Shown here: one piece after another, positions 12,701-24,400 of the stretch
Position numbering within the stretch: the stretch's first letter is position 1
Layout of the letters: the number at the start of each line of letters is the position of its first letter
DNA from: Archilochus colubris
Lineage: Eukaryota; Chordata; Aves; Apodiformes; Trochilidae
Reading direction: 5' to 3'
Assembly: GCA_023079485.1 (NCBI GenBank)
Contig: CM041092.1
Coordinates: forward strand, 292,127-356,126
DNA: 64,000 bases
Made by a program: the position numbers and the translations under genes
The notes under the pieces: generated by a model
Seen by the model: the letters and a program-made list of their open reading frames with translations, nothing else
Told to the model about the DNA's origin: nothing
The model's database searches: none

Positions 12701-15700
12701 TTCTGGCCATTGTGGGGATGCAATGGTAGATTCTGGATTTATTTAACTCTGCATTATTTTACCATGCAGTCAAATGAACTGTGCTGCAATGCAATAACTT
12801 GTTTATAAGCTAATGAGCTGGAGGTCTTCTGTATTTAGTCCTAATGGAGATCAGTCTCTTCCCATAGCATGTGCTTACTTTGTGCCAATGGACAGGCAGA
12901 TAATTCATTTCACAGTCTTCACAGTCAAGAAAAATGAACATGCAAAGGATTTTAGGAGCTAGCTGGAAATAACCTTATTAAATACCTGCTGCTTGTGTTC
13001 TTCTTTTACATGTAACTCATGTGAAGTAGAACAGACTCAAAAGTGATATTTAGTATAAAAAAATGCTATGTGTAAAGTTATTTACTAATAGTTGGGTGCC
13101 CTGAAGTGGCAAGGAGAGATGGTGCCTGCTCTGGGACTCAGCCTGGTCAGTTTCATGGCTAAGGTCAGAGAGCTCGCTGACCCTGACAAGCTGATCCAGC
13201 CCTTGGGATGTCTCTGGGAGTGCTGCTGCTGTAGTCTCCCCCAGGGAATGCCTGCCTTGCATTTTACAGCACTATCAATCTCTATCGGCAAGGGAAAAAA
13301 AAAAAAAGTTGGACTTTGTTTCTTCCTGTGGCAGGATAGTGCTCTTTGAACAGACTGCCAGCGGGCATTTGGACCAGACAGCTGCTGTGACCTTGCTTGC
13401 TATTAGCTGCTGCCACACCCATTACATTCTTTTATAACCACTTTTATTCTCTAGACTAACCACAGAAGCAAGAACTTTCTATTTTTGCAGTTTCATTGCA
13501 CACCTTCCCAGCAAACACTGCCTTACTGTGTACTTTTCCTGTCTGGTGTTCAGAAGGGGCGTGATTAACACTCGAAATTTAATCTCTCCATGCTAACTAT
13601 TCTGCCCTCACTCTGTGGTAGCACTCCCCATATCCTTAAATAATGTGTAGGACTTAAATCAGCTTTTCATGAGGTTTGAGCAGAAAGAAATGCTTTGAAC
13701 ATATGAAGAGAACCAAACCCCTAATATTATGCATGAGTACTCATGCTGAACAATGCAATGGGCAGTTCAGTGTGATGGGATCTCTGAAGAAGCTGTTGTA
13801 TTCTCCTTTTAAAACTCCATACAGTATTCCTGTTCTGATACTTTCTCCTGTCCTCAAATCCCCCTCTAGAACTTTCCTACAGATTAATTCCTCAATTTTC
13901 TTTTTCAACCTCAACCTTTTTTTTTTTTTTTTGCCTTAAGCTCACAGACAAGGGAGACTGTTGTCTTGTTTGCTTGCAGAAAGCCAACATGACACTGAAG
14001 ATTTAATGTGTTGATTCATAGTATTGTCACTGGCAAAGTATTTTAGTGCAGACCATCATCATCCTTTGAATTGCTCAATCCTTTTGCTATGGGGAAAGAA
14101 CCTATTTTATAATATTTAGGGACCCACATACAACAGCCTGATCAGTCTGTTGTTTTTTAAATCTCCTTTGTATCTAATAAGCTTCTCTGACCAGATGATT
14201 AATTTCCTGAGTGAAAGCTGAAAGATACAAATATCATGAGATGTTGTTAACCAGTATGTTTTTCCTTCTCCTATGAGTTGTAGCTATTCTCTTGTGTGCC
14301 CTGTGAGTAACTTTCCCATTTTGCAGCTCTCCTCTGACTTTTTCCAAGAAACAGGTCACCCCTTCCTCACACATTTTCCACTCTGGTGGGAAGTCCTTGA
14401 GGAGGGGCCAGTGCAGTAGTTAATTAGTTGGTTGGCACATGCTCTGTTCTTGCCACTTCAGTCTTGTTTTAAACAGCGTGGTTTCAGAATAGGTGTCTGG
14501 TGTGAAAGGCTCTGCAGCAGATGACAGATTTGATTGTCCTGAATCATGGACACAAAACCCATCAGAACTGTTTTTCTGGGGTTAATCTAAATTCTTCCAG
14601 AATGTTCCTGTTACATGTTTCAAGTGGATCTCATTCAGTTTTATGAAAATAGCACATCTAGGATGCTTATACACTAGCATGTCTAATTGTGGTGTAATTA
14701 TCAACTCTACTGTTAATTAAAATGCCATAAAGTAAGCTAATTAAATACTAAAAAAAAATTTAATAGCTTGAAAAACCTCTTAAGATCAAAATGAAAACTT
14801 TATTTTTAAAAATACATGTATTTTAAATTGGTTAATGCCCTGTAAGTTTTATTCATCAAAATGTACAATATTTTGACTATCTAATAAAGTAATTGTATCA
14901 CTGAATAAAGGAACTCACAAAATACAACTTTGATGCTAAGTGTGACCAAATGAAGAACCTTGTTGCTCATTTCTGTCTTCCTTTGCAGACTGAGATTTCT
15001 CCCACCTATGTTATGTGCTCAAAGAGATGTATCTATCCATATCCCCTGGCAGAATGCTCTGAACATTACTCTGCTCCTGACCTAGGCTTCCCTGAGGTAA
15101 AATGTCAGGCTTTCTCCTTACACTCAGTAATTACATATTGCAAACAGTGCTTTAGGTGCACCTGTATGTTTATCATGTTTCCTTATATTAAGGGCTCGGC
15201 TGGGATAGAAATTGGGTTGTTGGCTGTTTTTCTGTCTTACAGTAGCCAGACTTAGTGACTATTGATTTAAAATCTGTCTTGATGATCAGAAGCTCCAATT
15301 TTTTAAGAACTTGAGTTTTGGATCCAGATTCTGCCACCATTATTTTTAGGGTCCAAGATTCTTTCCAGCCTATTTAAATAGTAATCATGATTCAGTTAGG
15401 ATTATTTTCCTTTTTACATGCATTCTGGCTTTTTACAAGATACAGAATCATGGATGTGCATTACTTTAAGCACTTGTTCCCCGTTTTTCTCTGGGATAGA
15501 GCACAACCATTCCATTGAGGTCAGTGCTCCCCTCCAGTTGTCCTCCATGGGAGTTATTTACAAAAAAGGACAGGTTAAGTCTGGTGTTATGTCTAACTGT
15601 ACACCTTCACAATCTGTTCTAATCCAAGCCATATTAACTCCCTGCTTTTTAAGTTTAAGTCCTCTCTTTCTTTCACCTTACTTGCAAGTATTAGGAATGT

Positions 15701-16562
15701 GATCAATTTCCCAGGGCACTGTTACTGTTTAACTTCCAACCTAGCATCACCTTCAAACTAAGGACATTCACTTTCTCAAAAAGTGAACAATTGTTATCCT
15801 TTGCAGTGCAGTATCAATATGAATACAAAATTGTGAACACAACACATTTTAAGAGCATTACGCTCAACTCCATGCTCCTGAGCATTTGAAAGTCTCAAAA
15901 ACCAGACTGCATTATGAAAATCAACAAGGAAAAGAAATTGTGCCCTACTTCTGCCCCACTTCCATGTATTCAGTCTGAAACTGCACATAATGGTAAATTA
16001 ACCAACAATTATACTGTACACAATTTTAATATGCATAGCACCAAGATCTAATGTGTAAAAATACATAAATAAATGAGACCAAATATAAAACCAAAATAAA
16101 ATTAACATAATGACATGCATACATATATATTCTACAGCATTAAAGATCCAAATCAGGGGTGCTTTCCTGAATCTTGCTGGTTTTGATCTTCATGAAACTG
16201 CCTCAGATGAGAAACAAAAATCATTCCATCACACAGCTGCTTTGTTGAAATTACTATCCCTCTCTTTTTCAAATTATTATCAACTCCAAAGAAGCAAATA
16301 AAAATAGACTATGACCCTCTCAGTCTAGAATATTGTTACCTGAAGCTAACTTGCATCTTCCTGGGACAATGAAATGCCAAATAAGTGTATTTGGCTCAGA
16401 GAGCTTAACTTACCAGATTTAGTAGGTTATGGGTGTACCAGACACATTGATCTGCATTAGCCTGAGTACCAAAGCTTGGACATGACTCTGAAGGTAGTTA
16501 CAAAACGATGAAAGTTCATGGTGAAGTTACTGTCAAAAGAAAGAAACTCTAAGTCAAGTAAA

Positions 16563-16637
16563 TAGAAATAATTTTCTATTATTATTTCTATTAATATTTC
16601 TATTAATTTTCTATTAATATTTTCTATTATTATTTTA
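16563..16637. repeat. Degenerate (TATTA/TTTCTAT)n AT-rich repeat
   Basis: A stretch of imperfect units of TTTCTATTATTA and TTTCTATTAATA. Simple low-complexity expansion in the intergenic region, with no coding content. Confidence 0.8.
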
Positions 16638-17802
16638 ACAATAAAGTCCTCTAGAAAAGCAGAGACACCACCTGAATGATGCTGGCCCTTAGCAACATAC
16701 CCACCGCTGCAGCCAGCGGGAAGTTCACAGCTGTGTATCAAAATTAAGACCTAAGCCAATACTTTTACTGTACTGTTTACCCCTTTGTTTCTTTTCTCTT
16801 TTGCAGCTGGGGGTGAAGCAGCCCAGCCAATTAAGGAAATGTGAATTTGCCTTATAATCTAAACTTGGAGCAGTTCTGCTTACCTTTACCTTTCCGTCTT
16901 TTCGCTGATGCAACCAGGTTATTTGGAAACACTGCAACCAAAGAAAAGTGCAATGATTTGGAACAATAATTATGATTACAGACAATATAAAATGAACAGA
17001 CTCTATGGCATGAGGAGCATATGTGATTTAGTTACTTAAATAATCAAAGATTTTTTATTTTAAATCAAGCAGAAGGTAGTCAAAATGGAGACTACAATTT
17101 CTATGAAAGCAAGATCATAGTTAATTTCTGGGGGAAGAGGAAGGGCAGGAGTAGAGGATTGATAGGAAGAAAGCAGGATAGAGTTCTGAAATATCTTGGA
17201 TTGCTCATATCAAAAGTAAAAGTATTGGTCTAAGCAGTAACAGGAGGAAAGTGCATAATTTCACACTTTGGTCTGCCAGCCTGACAAATCCAGAGTATTT
17301 CACTGAAGAAAGCTGGGAAAATGGCCCTGATGTTTGATACATACAACCTGTTTAAAAACATGCAATGAGACTTCATATTAATGGTATTTTTTTCTGAATA
17401 TCACACACAGAAAATAAAATAAAATGAACAGGGAACAGCTTTCCATGGATGAGACTTCCATATTTATTGTTACTCCATGTGCATAGAAAATGGCAGTGAA
17501 GTTTCTTATGAAATAGGCAGGGAATGGGAGAGGTGTAGATATACTGGACTGGACTTTGTGCTTCAAAATGACACTAATAATTTTTAAAAGATATTTTTTC
17601 ATTTTAAAATTTATAACATTTTCTTGGAATTTTTTTTGTGCATGATGTTTCAAATTTCTTTTAAAATGACACACTGCATTACAAATGGATGGCACTTAAA
17701 CCAATGTGGTATTTCCATATTTACACCAACAAAATAAATTTACAAGACGTAATAGCATACAATCTTGACATTTAGTAATAGCAATAAAACAAGAGCATCC
17801 AT

Positions 17803-17808
17803 TTTATT
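17803..17808 (-). terminator. Second candidate PKP4 polyadenylation signal (AATAAA)
   Basis: Another AATAAA in transcript sense, about 366 bases after the stop. It may act with, or instead of, the one at 17835-17840. Confidence 0.35.
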
Positions 17809-17834
17809 TTTTTCTGTACAATCAGAACAATACT

Positions 17835-17840
17835 TTTATT
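17835..17840 (-). terminator. Candidate PKP4 polyadenylation signal (AATAAA)
   Basis: TTTATT on the plus strand, AATAAA in the transcript, about 335 bases past the stop codon. A second AATAAA lies 32 bases further on at 17803-17808. In AT-rich DNA the hexamer occurs by chance, so the choice is uncertain. Confidence 0.4.
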
Positions 17841-18173
17841 CACATAAGAAAAATCAGTTTTAATTTGCTCTGACCTACACACTTTCCAAATTCATTTTAC
17901 TCAATTCTCAAACCTTTCATCACATCGCCCACACCCTCACCAGACTACAGGAGCTACAAGTAATTATACCTAACATCTAAACAGAGCAAAAAAAATCCCT
18001 TCCAGTTTTTCTTCCTGACATATCCTCACTCAAAAAAAAAAAAAAAAATAAAAAGTCTTCCTTGTTCCTTCTTGTATTTCACTTTCACATCTCATAACCA
18101 AAACAACAAATGAGGCCATTCTGTTTCTTCTCAAGCAAGATGAGAAATACACTGTTGTTTTTTCTCTTTGATG

Positions 18174-18422
18174 CTACACCCAGGAGTCAGGTGAACCTGG
18201 GTACTGTTCTGCTCTATAAGAGGATCGTCTGGTGGAATAAAAGTCTACATAATTTGTGGTTGACTTCAGTCCATACTGTGTTGTGTAATCTGAAGTAGCA
18301 GGAAAGTGAACTCGATCATCAAAATATGGGTCTTCATAGCTATGCGGAGACTGCAAGTATAATCTGTATGCATCATAGTTTTTTCTGTTAGTGTCTTCTT
18401 GGCTGTAGTACAATTGCTGATG
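18174..18422 (-). CDS. PKP4: PKP4 coding exon 21 (C-terminus and stop)
   Basis: Acceptor TTTCCAACAG precedes base 18422. Encodes 82 residues beginning [20 protein letters not shown], with [18 protein letters not shown] and a C-terminus PGSPDSWV, then TAG at 18174-18176. The last four residues are the PDZ-binding motif shared by PKP4, CTNND2 and ARVCF. Many tyrosines are possible phosphorylation sites. Confidence 0.98.
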   Translation of the reverse strand, partial: HQQLYYSQEDTNRKNYDAYRLYLQSPHSYEDPYFDDRVHFPATSDYTTQYGLKSTTNYVDFYSTRRSSYRAEQYPGSPDSWV

Positions 18423-21400
18423 CTGTTGGAAACATGATAGAAAAATCAGCTTTCAAAATATAATTAGCAGGGAAAATATTTGTTCCTCAAAGTTAGACAC
18501 ATTATACAGACCTTTCCCTGAAAAAGTTAAGTGCATCTCTATCTATGAAGATAGTAATGTAGGTTCCAAACCTCCATGAAATGTACCTGATTTTTAAATG
18601 ACAGGGAATGGAGGGAAGACCTCTAACTGCCTGTACATTGCCTTCTCCATTACTGGGAAAGTAGCAGCTCTCCAGGAGCAGTACTTTTAGATAATAAATA
18701 GGAAGTACAGAGGCTGACCATACCTACCAGAAGCTGTCAGAAAAGTGGTCTCAGATCCCACCATAGGGTGAAAATGTCATAATGTGTGACTATAAAAACC
18801 CACAAAAGTAATAGAATTGCATAAGCAATTGTTACCTTAAGTACACTATTGCCCACTAACAAATTATCTATGATACAGATAGATAGCACAGATATAAATG
18901 AAAAAAGCACTCTATCATCTAACATATATTCAAACTCCCTTCAGTTTCATTAAACTCAGTATGCTGAGTCTGCTGCCAGTGTCATTTCAAAAGAAGAGAA
19001 TTTTGGAGTCACCTGTAGTCGTCTGTTTTGTTCTCTTGCTGGTGAGGAATAGGAACTGATGTAAATTGGTGAGGGTTTGCTGGAACCTGAGAGAAAACAG
19101 TTCATGGCATAAACTTCAGTCTTTATTCTTCTGTCTATAAGTCTATTTCCTTCTCTTTTACTAAGAAGAAATCATGTAGCACCCAAACAAAAAGGTCTGC
19201 AGATTTTAGTATCTATGAATACTGCAACAGAATATTATATAATAACACAATGCAGACAAATTTTGTGCCTCAGCAAGTAGTAAACTGAAGCTAAGAGGCT
19301 TTTCTGTGTTGCTAGGATTTTTTTATTTTTATAGAGTAATAGCCTTTAAAACCAGGAATTTCCTTCTCATTATTCACTGACATCTCTATTGTCTTTGTGA
19401 CTTGTGTCAAACGGTAAGAAGAAAAAGAGATATCAGGGAAAAGATGAAATCTTGGTATAATTTAGTAATTTAACAATATTATATTAAGATACAACTGCAC
19501 ATTATTTTTTATAACAAAATACTATTTTATATATATTTGCTACATAGAGAGAGAGAGAGAAAGCAATAGCATGTGCATAATAGAACAATTTTTTGTAACA
19601 GGATTTTAAATAAAAATTCCAAACAACTTCCACCACCCAATATATAAACAAATTTCCTATTCTAGTAATGTGTGCAAGTTGTGAATGGAACAGCAGAGGC
19701 AGATGAAATGCCTGCTCTGTTACAAATGCAATGAATACAAAATGAATAAAAATTAAAGACAACATCAAGAGTAACAAGCCTGCTAATTCAATTATGATTG
19801 TATAAAGTCCTCATCTAAGGAATATTGACATATTCCAGTTAAAAGTTCCCCTGACTGGTATCTTACCAGTGTACAGGTCTTTATGTGTGACGACATCTCC
19901 TTGGTTATTGTAATACTGCATAGAGGGCTGTGTCCTGTCAAACTCAGAGCGGGGCTCCCTAATTCCTAATAACGCCGGTGATGAGGATGTGCTGCCAACT
20001 GATGACAAGAGAAAGATTATCAGTACAGACAGACAAAGCCTGTCCCATACCTAACCTTCTCTTTATTCTCTCCTCATCCCTTCTTTCCTCAAGGATTAAT
20101 AAATGTGAGAGATGTGGGTAATGGACAAAACTTGACAAGATTTTCCTGGATGAAGAACCCAGTGACAAAAGCTATCAGCAACGTGCCATGAGATTACAAT
20201 TTGCACATTCTGGGACTACACTTTGATTCACAGTAAGTGGTGAGATTTGCTTTAAAGTTTCCCTCACTCAAACTAAAATGCTGATGCAGAGGCATCCACA
20301 AGTCCTGTGGAATCTGAAGCCTGCCCACAGTAAGAGCTAAGGTAACACTGAGTGCACACAATGCACTCCTGTTTAAATACAAAGGAGGGACAGGATGAAC
20401 TGCATGTTTGAGATAAATAGCCTCTCAGTTTGCTACTAATTATAAGTTTTAAAACGGGATATGAGTTACCCCTTCAGTAAATCTCTTTACATTTCTTGAC
20501 TGACCTGACTGTATGACAGGTGACATCTGTTGATTTGCTGTTGATAAAGAAGGATGCGATTTGAATCTCTCTCGTTCCAGTGTTGATACTGGTGTAATAA
20601 AGTGACTCTGATTCCACCCATCCTATGGAGTGGCAAAAAGAAAAAAAAAGAACACATCAAAATTAACCACTTCTGATTCAGTTAGGAGTTTTTGTAGAAC
20701 TATGTTCCAGTGTAGGCTAATTTTGTAATTTACCTTTTTATAAATGCTACGGAGATCTCGGTATTGCCATAATGTGTTCAGTACCTGGGCAGCTGCCTTG
20801 ACAACTTTCAGGGATGATCTAAGGGAGTAAAGAATATGACATTACTAGAAAGACACTTAATTCCATTTAGAAAGAACAATTTTTCTGAGCTACCTAGTAG
20901 CATAAACCTGATGCTGTCAAGCAGGTCAGTTCATCTCTCCAGGCCTCACTGATGCATGCCTGCATTAATTGTGAACACAGCTGCCACACCAAAAGGTTGG
21001 TGCAGAACCTGACTAAGCATGGCAATCATTTCCTTCTCCAAACTAGAAATTTTCTCTTCAGGTCACCCATGTGAGGAATGCAGATAAAAAATCTGAAACA
21101 GATACTGTCATTGTTTGCAATTAAAAATCATCAGAAGAATATTCTATTTAGTGCCTTTCATAAAAACTGAGAGTATTTACTTTAAATCATTGTACAAAAT
21201 TCCCAAGTAGGAAAAGAATAAACAGGAGATAGTTGGTATTAAAAGTCTCCAGACATCCTCATAGTGAGACTTTGCTCTCAGTTCTGTGTTGCACTACTGA
21301 AAACTTTTACTGGTTGGAAACACACTTTTCTACTCTCAAGAGCAAGGTTAGGAGAACTGCTCTAGGTATTATAAAAAATAAAATAATTTCCCCCATTCTT

Positions 21401-24400
21401 AAGGATTCTAAATGGAATAGAGAACCAGTTTAGGTATGAACCTCATTGCCTACTTGCCTGTCACCTCTTCCTTTCGTTATGTTCACCAGCTTTTCTATTC
21501 CTCCAGTATCAGCAAGGGCTTTTGCATTTTCCATGTTTTTACTAGTGACCTCATGCAAAGCACAGCAGATTGCTGCTACAGTCTCATCAGACAATATGCT
21601 GGGACCATTGCCTCCTGGGAGTCGATTAACCAGATCTCTCATAGCGTATTTACCTATAAAAACCCATCAAAAGTGCCAAGTGAAGAAATACAGTTTGGTA
21701 ATCAAGATGTGAAACTATAGGTCTCATCACAAAACTACATCTGAAAGCAATAAAAAGAAACACAGAACCAAAACCATGGAAACCTTCCAAGAATTCACAT
21801 TTTACAGTCAAGAGCGACTAGAAATCAATTTTTGAGTTTGTTTTCCTTTTAGCTTAAAAATGTGAAATGTTGTATTTTTACATTAAAACAGGGGCATCTA
21901 TAAACAGCAATTATTTGGAGAAAGCTGAGTCATTCAAGGAAAACCATTAGGAGTGGTACGCATTCCTCAGCTTCCTTTACGGGAGGGTTAAGTAAATCCT
22001 CATACTGACTCAGAATTCGTTTTCTTTCAGAGGTGTTGTTACCTTATTTGTTACCCCTAACAGATCAGATCTCAGCTCTTTCAGATTTCAGTTACTGGCT
22101 GATGCACCAGAGTAATGGCATTACAGTGGGTGGTGTGGTACCTTTTTTTGTGTGTTTAGGCTGGGCTGTTAATTGAATGATTTGATAGATTTTACTAAAG
22201 GCATCTATTTGTACATAGCAGTGAATACATAGCAGTGAAAAGCATAAGCTTTACACAAAGCCACTAGCAATTATTTGCATTATGTATCTGAGGAGAAGAA
22301 TATCCAGAAAGGAATTCTGCAAACAAAAGGAGCAACTTTTCAACCACGCTGGAAAACTATCACCACCAATGCTGCAGACAGTGGTACCCTCTCACTGCCA
22401 GTCTGTTAACAAGCTCATCAACACGTTTTCATGGACTGATTTATACTGTTATGTTCTTCAGAGCTGAGAAGATGTAAACTCATCTTCTGCCCCTGCTGAT
22501 GTCAGTAAAGTTGCATAAAAGAGATGACTATCATGGGGTAATTTATGACTCATTTTGTGTCTCAAAATATTTTACACAAGGATTAGTTTCAGAGTGTTTC
22601 TAAAGCCACTATTTTCTTTCAAAGTCAAGGCTTTGTCAGTGGTGGAGATGCATTCCTGAGCTGAACAGTTCTGTCAGGAAGAGGGGAAAAAATCCTGGTT
22701 AGAGAATATCACCTGACTGTGACTGTCTGTGGCTGATACTATAGAACAAAATCTTCTTTTCACAAATTTATGATGTATGTAATATCTACACTGCATATAT
22801 ATCTACACTGTTCTGAACATCCAAAATGGAGAAGCTTCAGGTATACGTAATAAGATTCTGTTCACTTGTATTCATCTTTTTGAGAATAATCACATTCTTA
22901 ACTGCATAAACAGTTGTTATAGACTTATTCCACTTGTCCACATAACAGAAAATGTTTCTGTAACAAAAATGAAACATTTTTAGATCATGATGTGAGCAGG
23001 GTTCATTAGGTCACAGCAATCTGAAGCTGAGGCATCTCTGACACTTGCCATAACAGAATGAGATTCCTGATCAAGGCAGGAAAAATGTTGTGTGGGTTTT
23101 CTTAATATGCTAGACAAGAAAGGCACTGATGAATGCTTAAAATATTAAATATTTAAACTGACAAAAGGGAAGTAGCAAATTTTTCTAGCAATCACCCTTG
23201 GCGATTACTTGACTCAGAAAAGAGACGCATACATTGCTCTATATCTGGGGTTTCATAGAAATATGTCACTAGGAGTGGATTTCTTCCCTCATTCCCTATC
23301 CAACACAATTTAATAAAGTATTTACTGATGGACTGGCAGCAGGGCTGTCCTCTCCTCTTAGAATATGTAGGGGACCTTGAAACCCTTTGAGAAGGTTACC
23401 ATTTAGCTCCAAGGAAGTGGAGTGGTGTTTTCCATCGTATTTCATACTGACAGTTTCCTGTCCAGTTTAGTTGAGCTGAGGTGACTTCCATCCATTGCAA
23501 AGAGATTGCCATGCAAAACAGCTACAGGCAAGCTAAAATGTCAATATTACTCTGAACAGCTACTGCTGTCAGAAAGATTAATTTCTGTGACACAGCTGAC
23601 ATGATTGAGTAAAATAAAATTTGCTGTTCCTATTGGTAGAATCCTATCCCAGCATTTTTTCAGCACAAGGCCTGACATGCTGGTAATTGTGCTTTCTCCA
23701 GTGGAGTTCTGTACTTACCAATAAGCTCCTTATTGCGAACATCCAGTGCCATGTTCCTTAAGGCAGTTGCCACCGATGAAACAACTCTGTCATTATCCAT
23801 CCTCAGCAGCTCCACCAAGATGGGAAGTCCTTTTTCTTTTCTTACAGCAGCTCGAATATATGCTGCAAACTAGAACAAATCTGCTACAACATTCTGATTG
23901 AGATAATCTCTTACTAGATTGCAATTCTTAAGTGTGTCAGTTTTCTTTTCCAAAGAAAAGATGACTCGTTAAAAGTGCATCTTTTCTGTTATTATAAAGG
24001 GTCAGCTATTTGTTGGTTTTTTTCACTCATCCCTCTTACAAAGCAGGGTTAAAAGAAGTGGTCTAACAGCGAAAAAGTTTTGCTTTAATTTTTTTTGAAA
24101 GACCAATTCTATAGAGGTCATAAAATGAAAAAAAAAAGCTGCTTTTAATACAAGCAAAGGAAGCAATTAACTTCCTTTTAATCTCACCATGACAAGTATA
24201 TAACATTAATAAATGTTCTCATATGGTGCGTTTGTAACATACTGTATGCAAGGGCCACAAGCTAGAATGTACATAGATAGATAATGCAAATAATAAAGCA
24301 AATAAAATTTATTTATGCTGGTCTTACTTTGACAGTACCTTCCCACCAGAACTCACAGCTAGAAGATTATAGAAGATTTTTTTTGCCTAATATGCACTAC

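Larger units (their letters stand above)
6430..17780. other. Intergenic region between the DAPL1 promoter and PKP4 3' end
   Basis: About 11 kb of AT-rich single-copy-looking DNA. Apart from the CR1 tail at 6648-6782, a few homopolymer runs (A run near 13298, T run near 13918) and the AT-rich degenerate repeat at 16563-16637, no gene or RNA was recognised. ORFs are all near 100 codons or shorter and show no motif or codon pattern suggesting coding. Confidence 0.7.
17783..18173 (-). other. PKP4 3' UTR (approximate extent)
   Basis: Runs from the PKP4 stop codon towards lower coordinates. It includes a 17-base A run on the plus strand (18032-18048), which is a U run in the mRNA. The end is placed just past the candidate poly(A) signals at 17835-17840 and 17803-17808. 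A longer UTR using a signal further left (for example 17463-17468) cannot be excluded. Confidence 0.45.

Noticed and set aside
13918..13932. T run that could be a processed-pseudogene tail
   Set aside because: No coding similarity was seen in the adjacent sequence on either strand and no flanking duplication was found.
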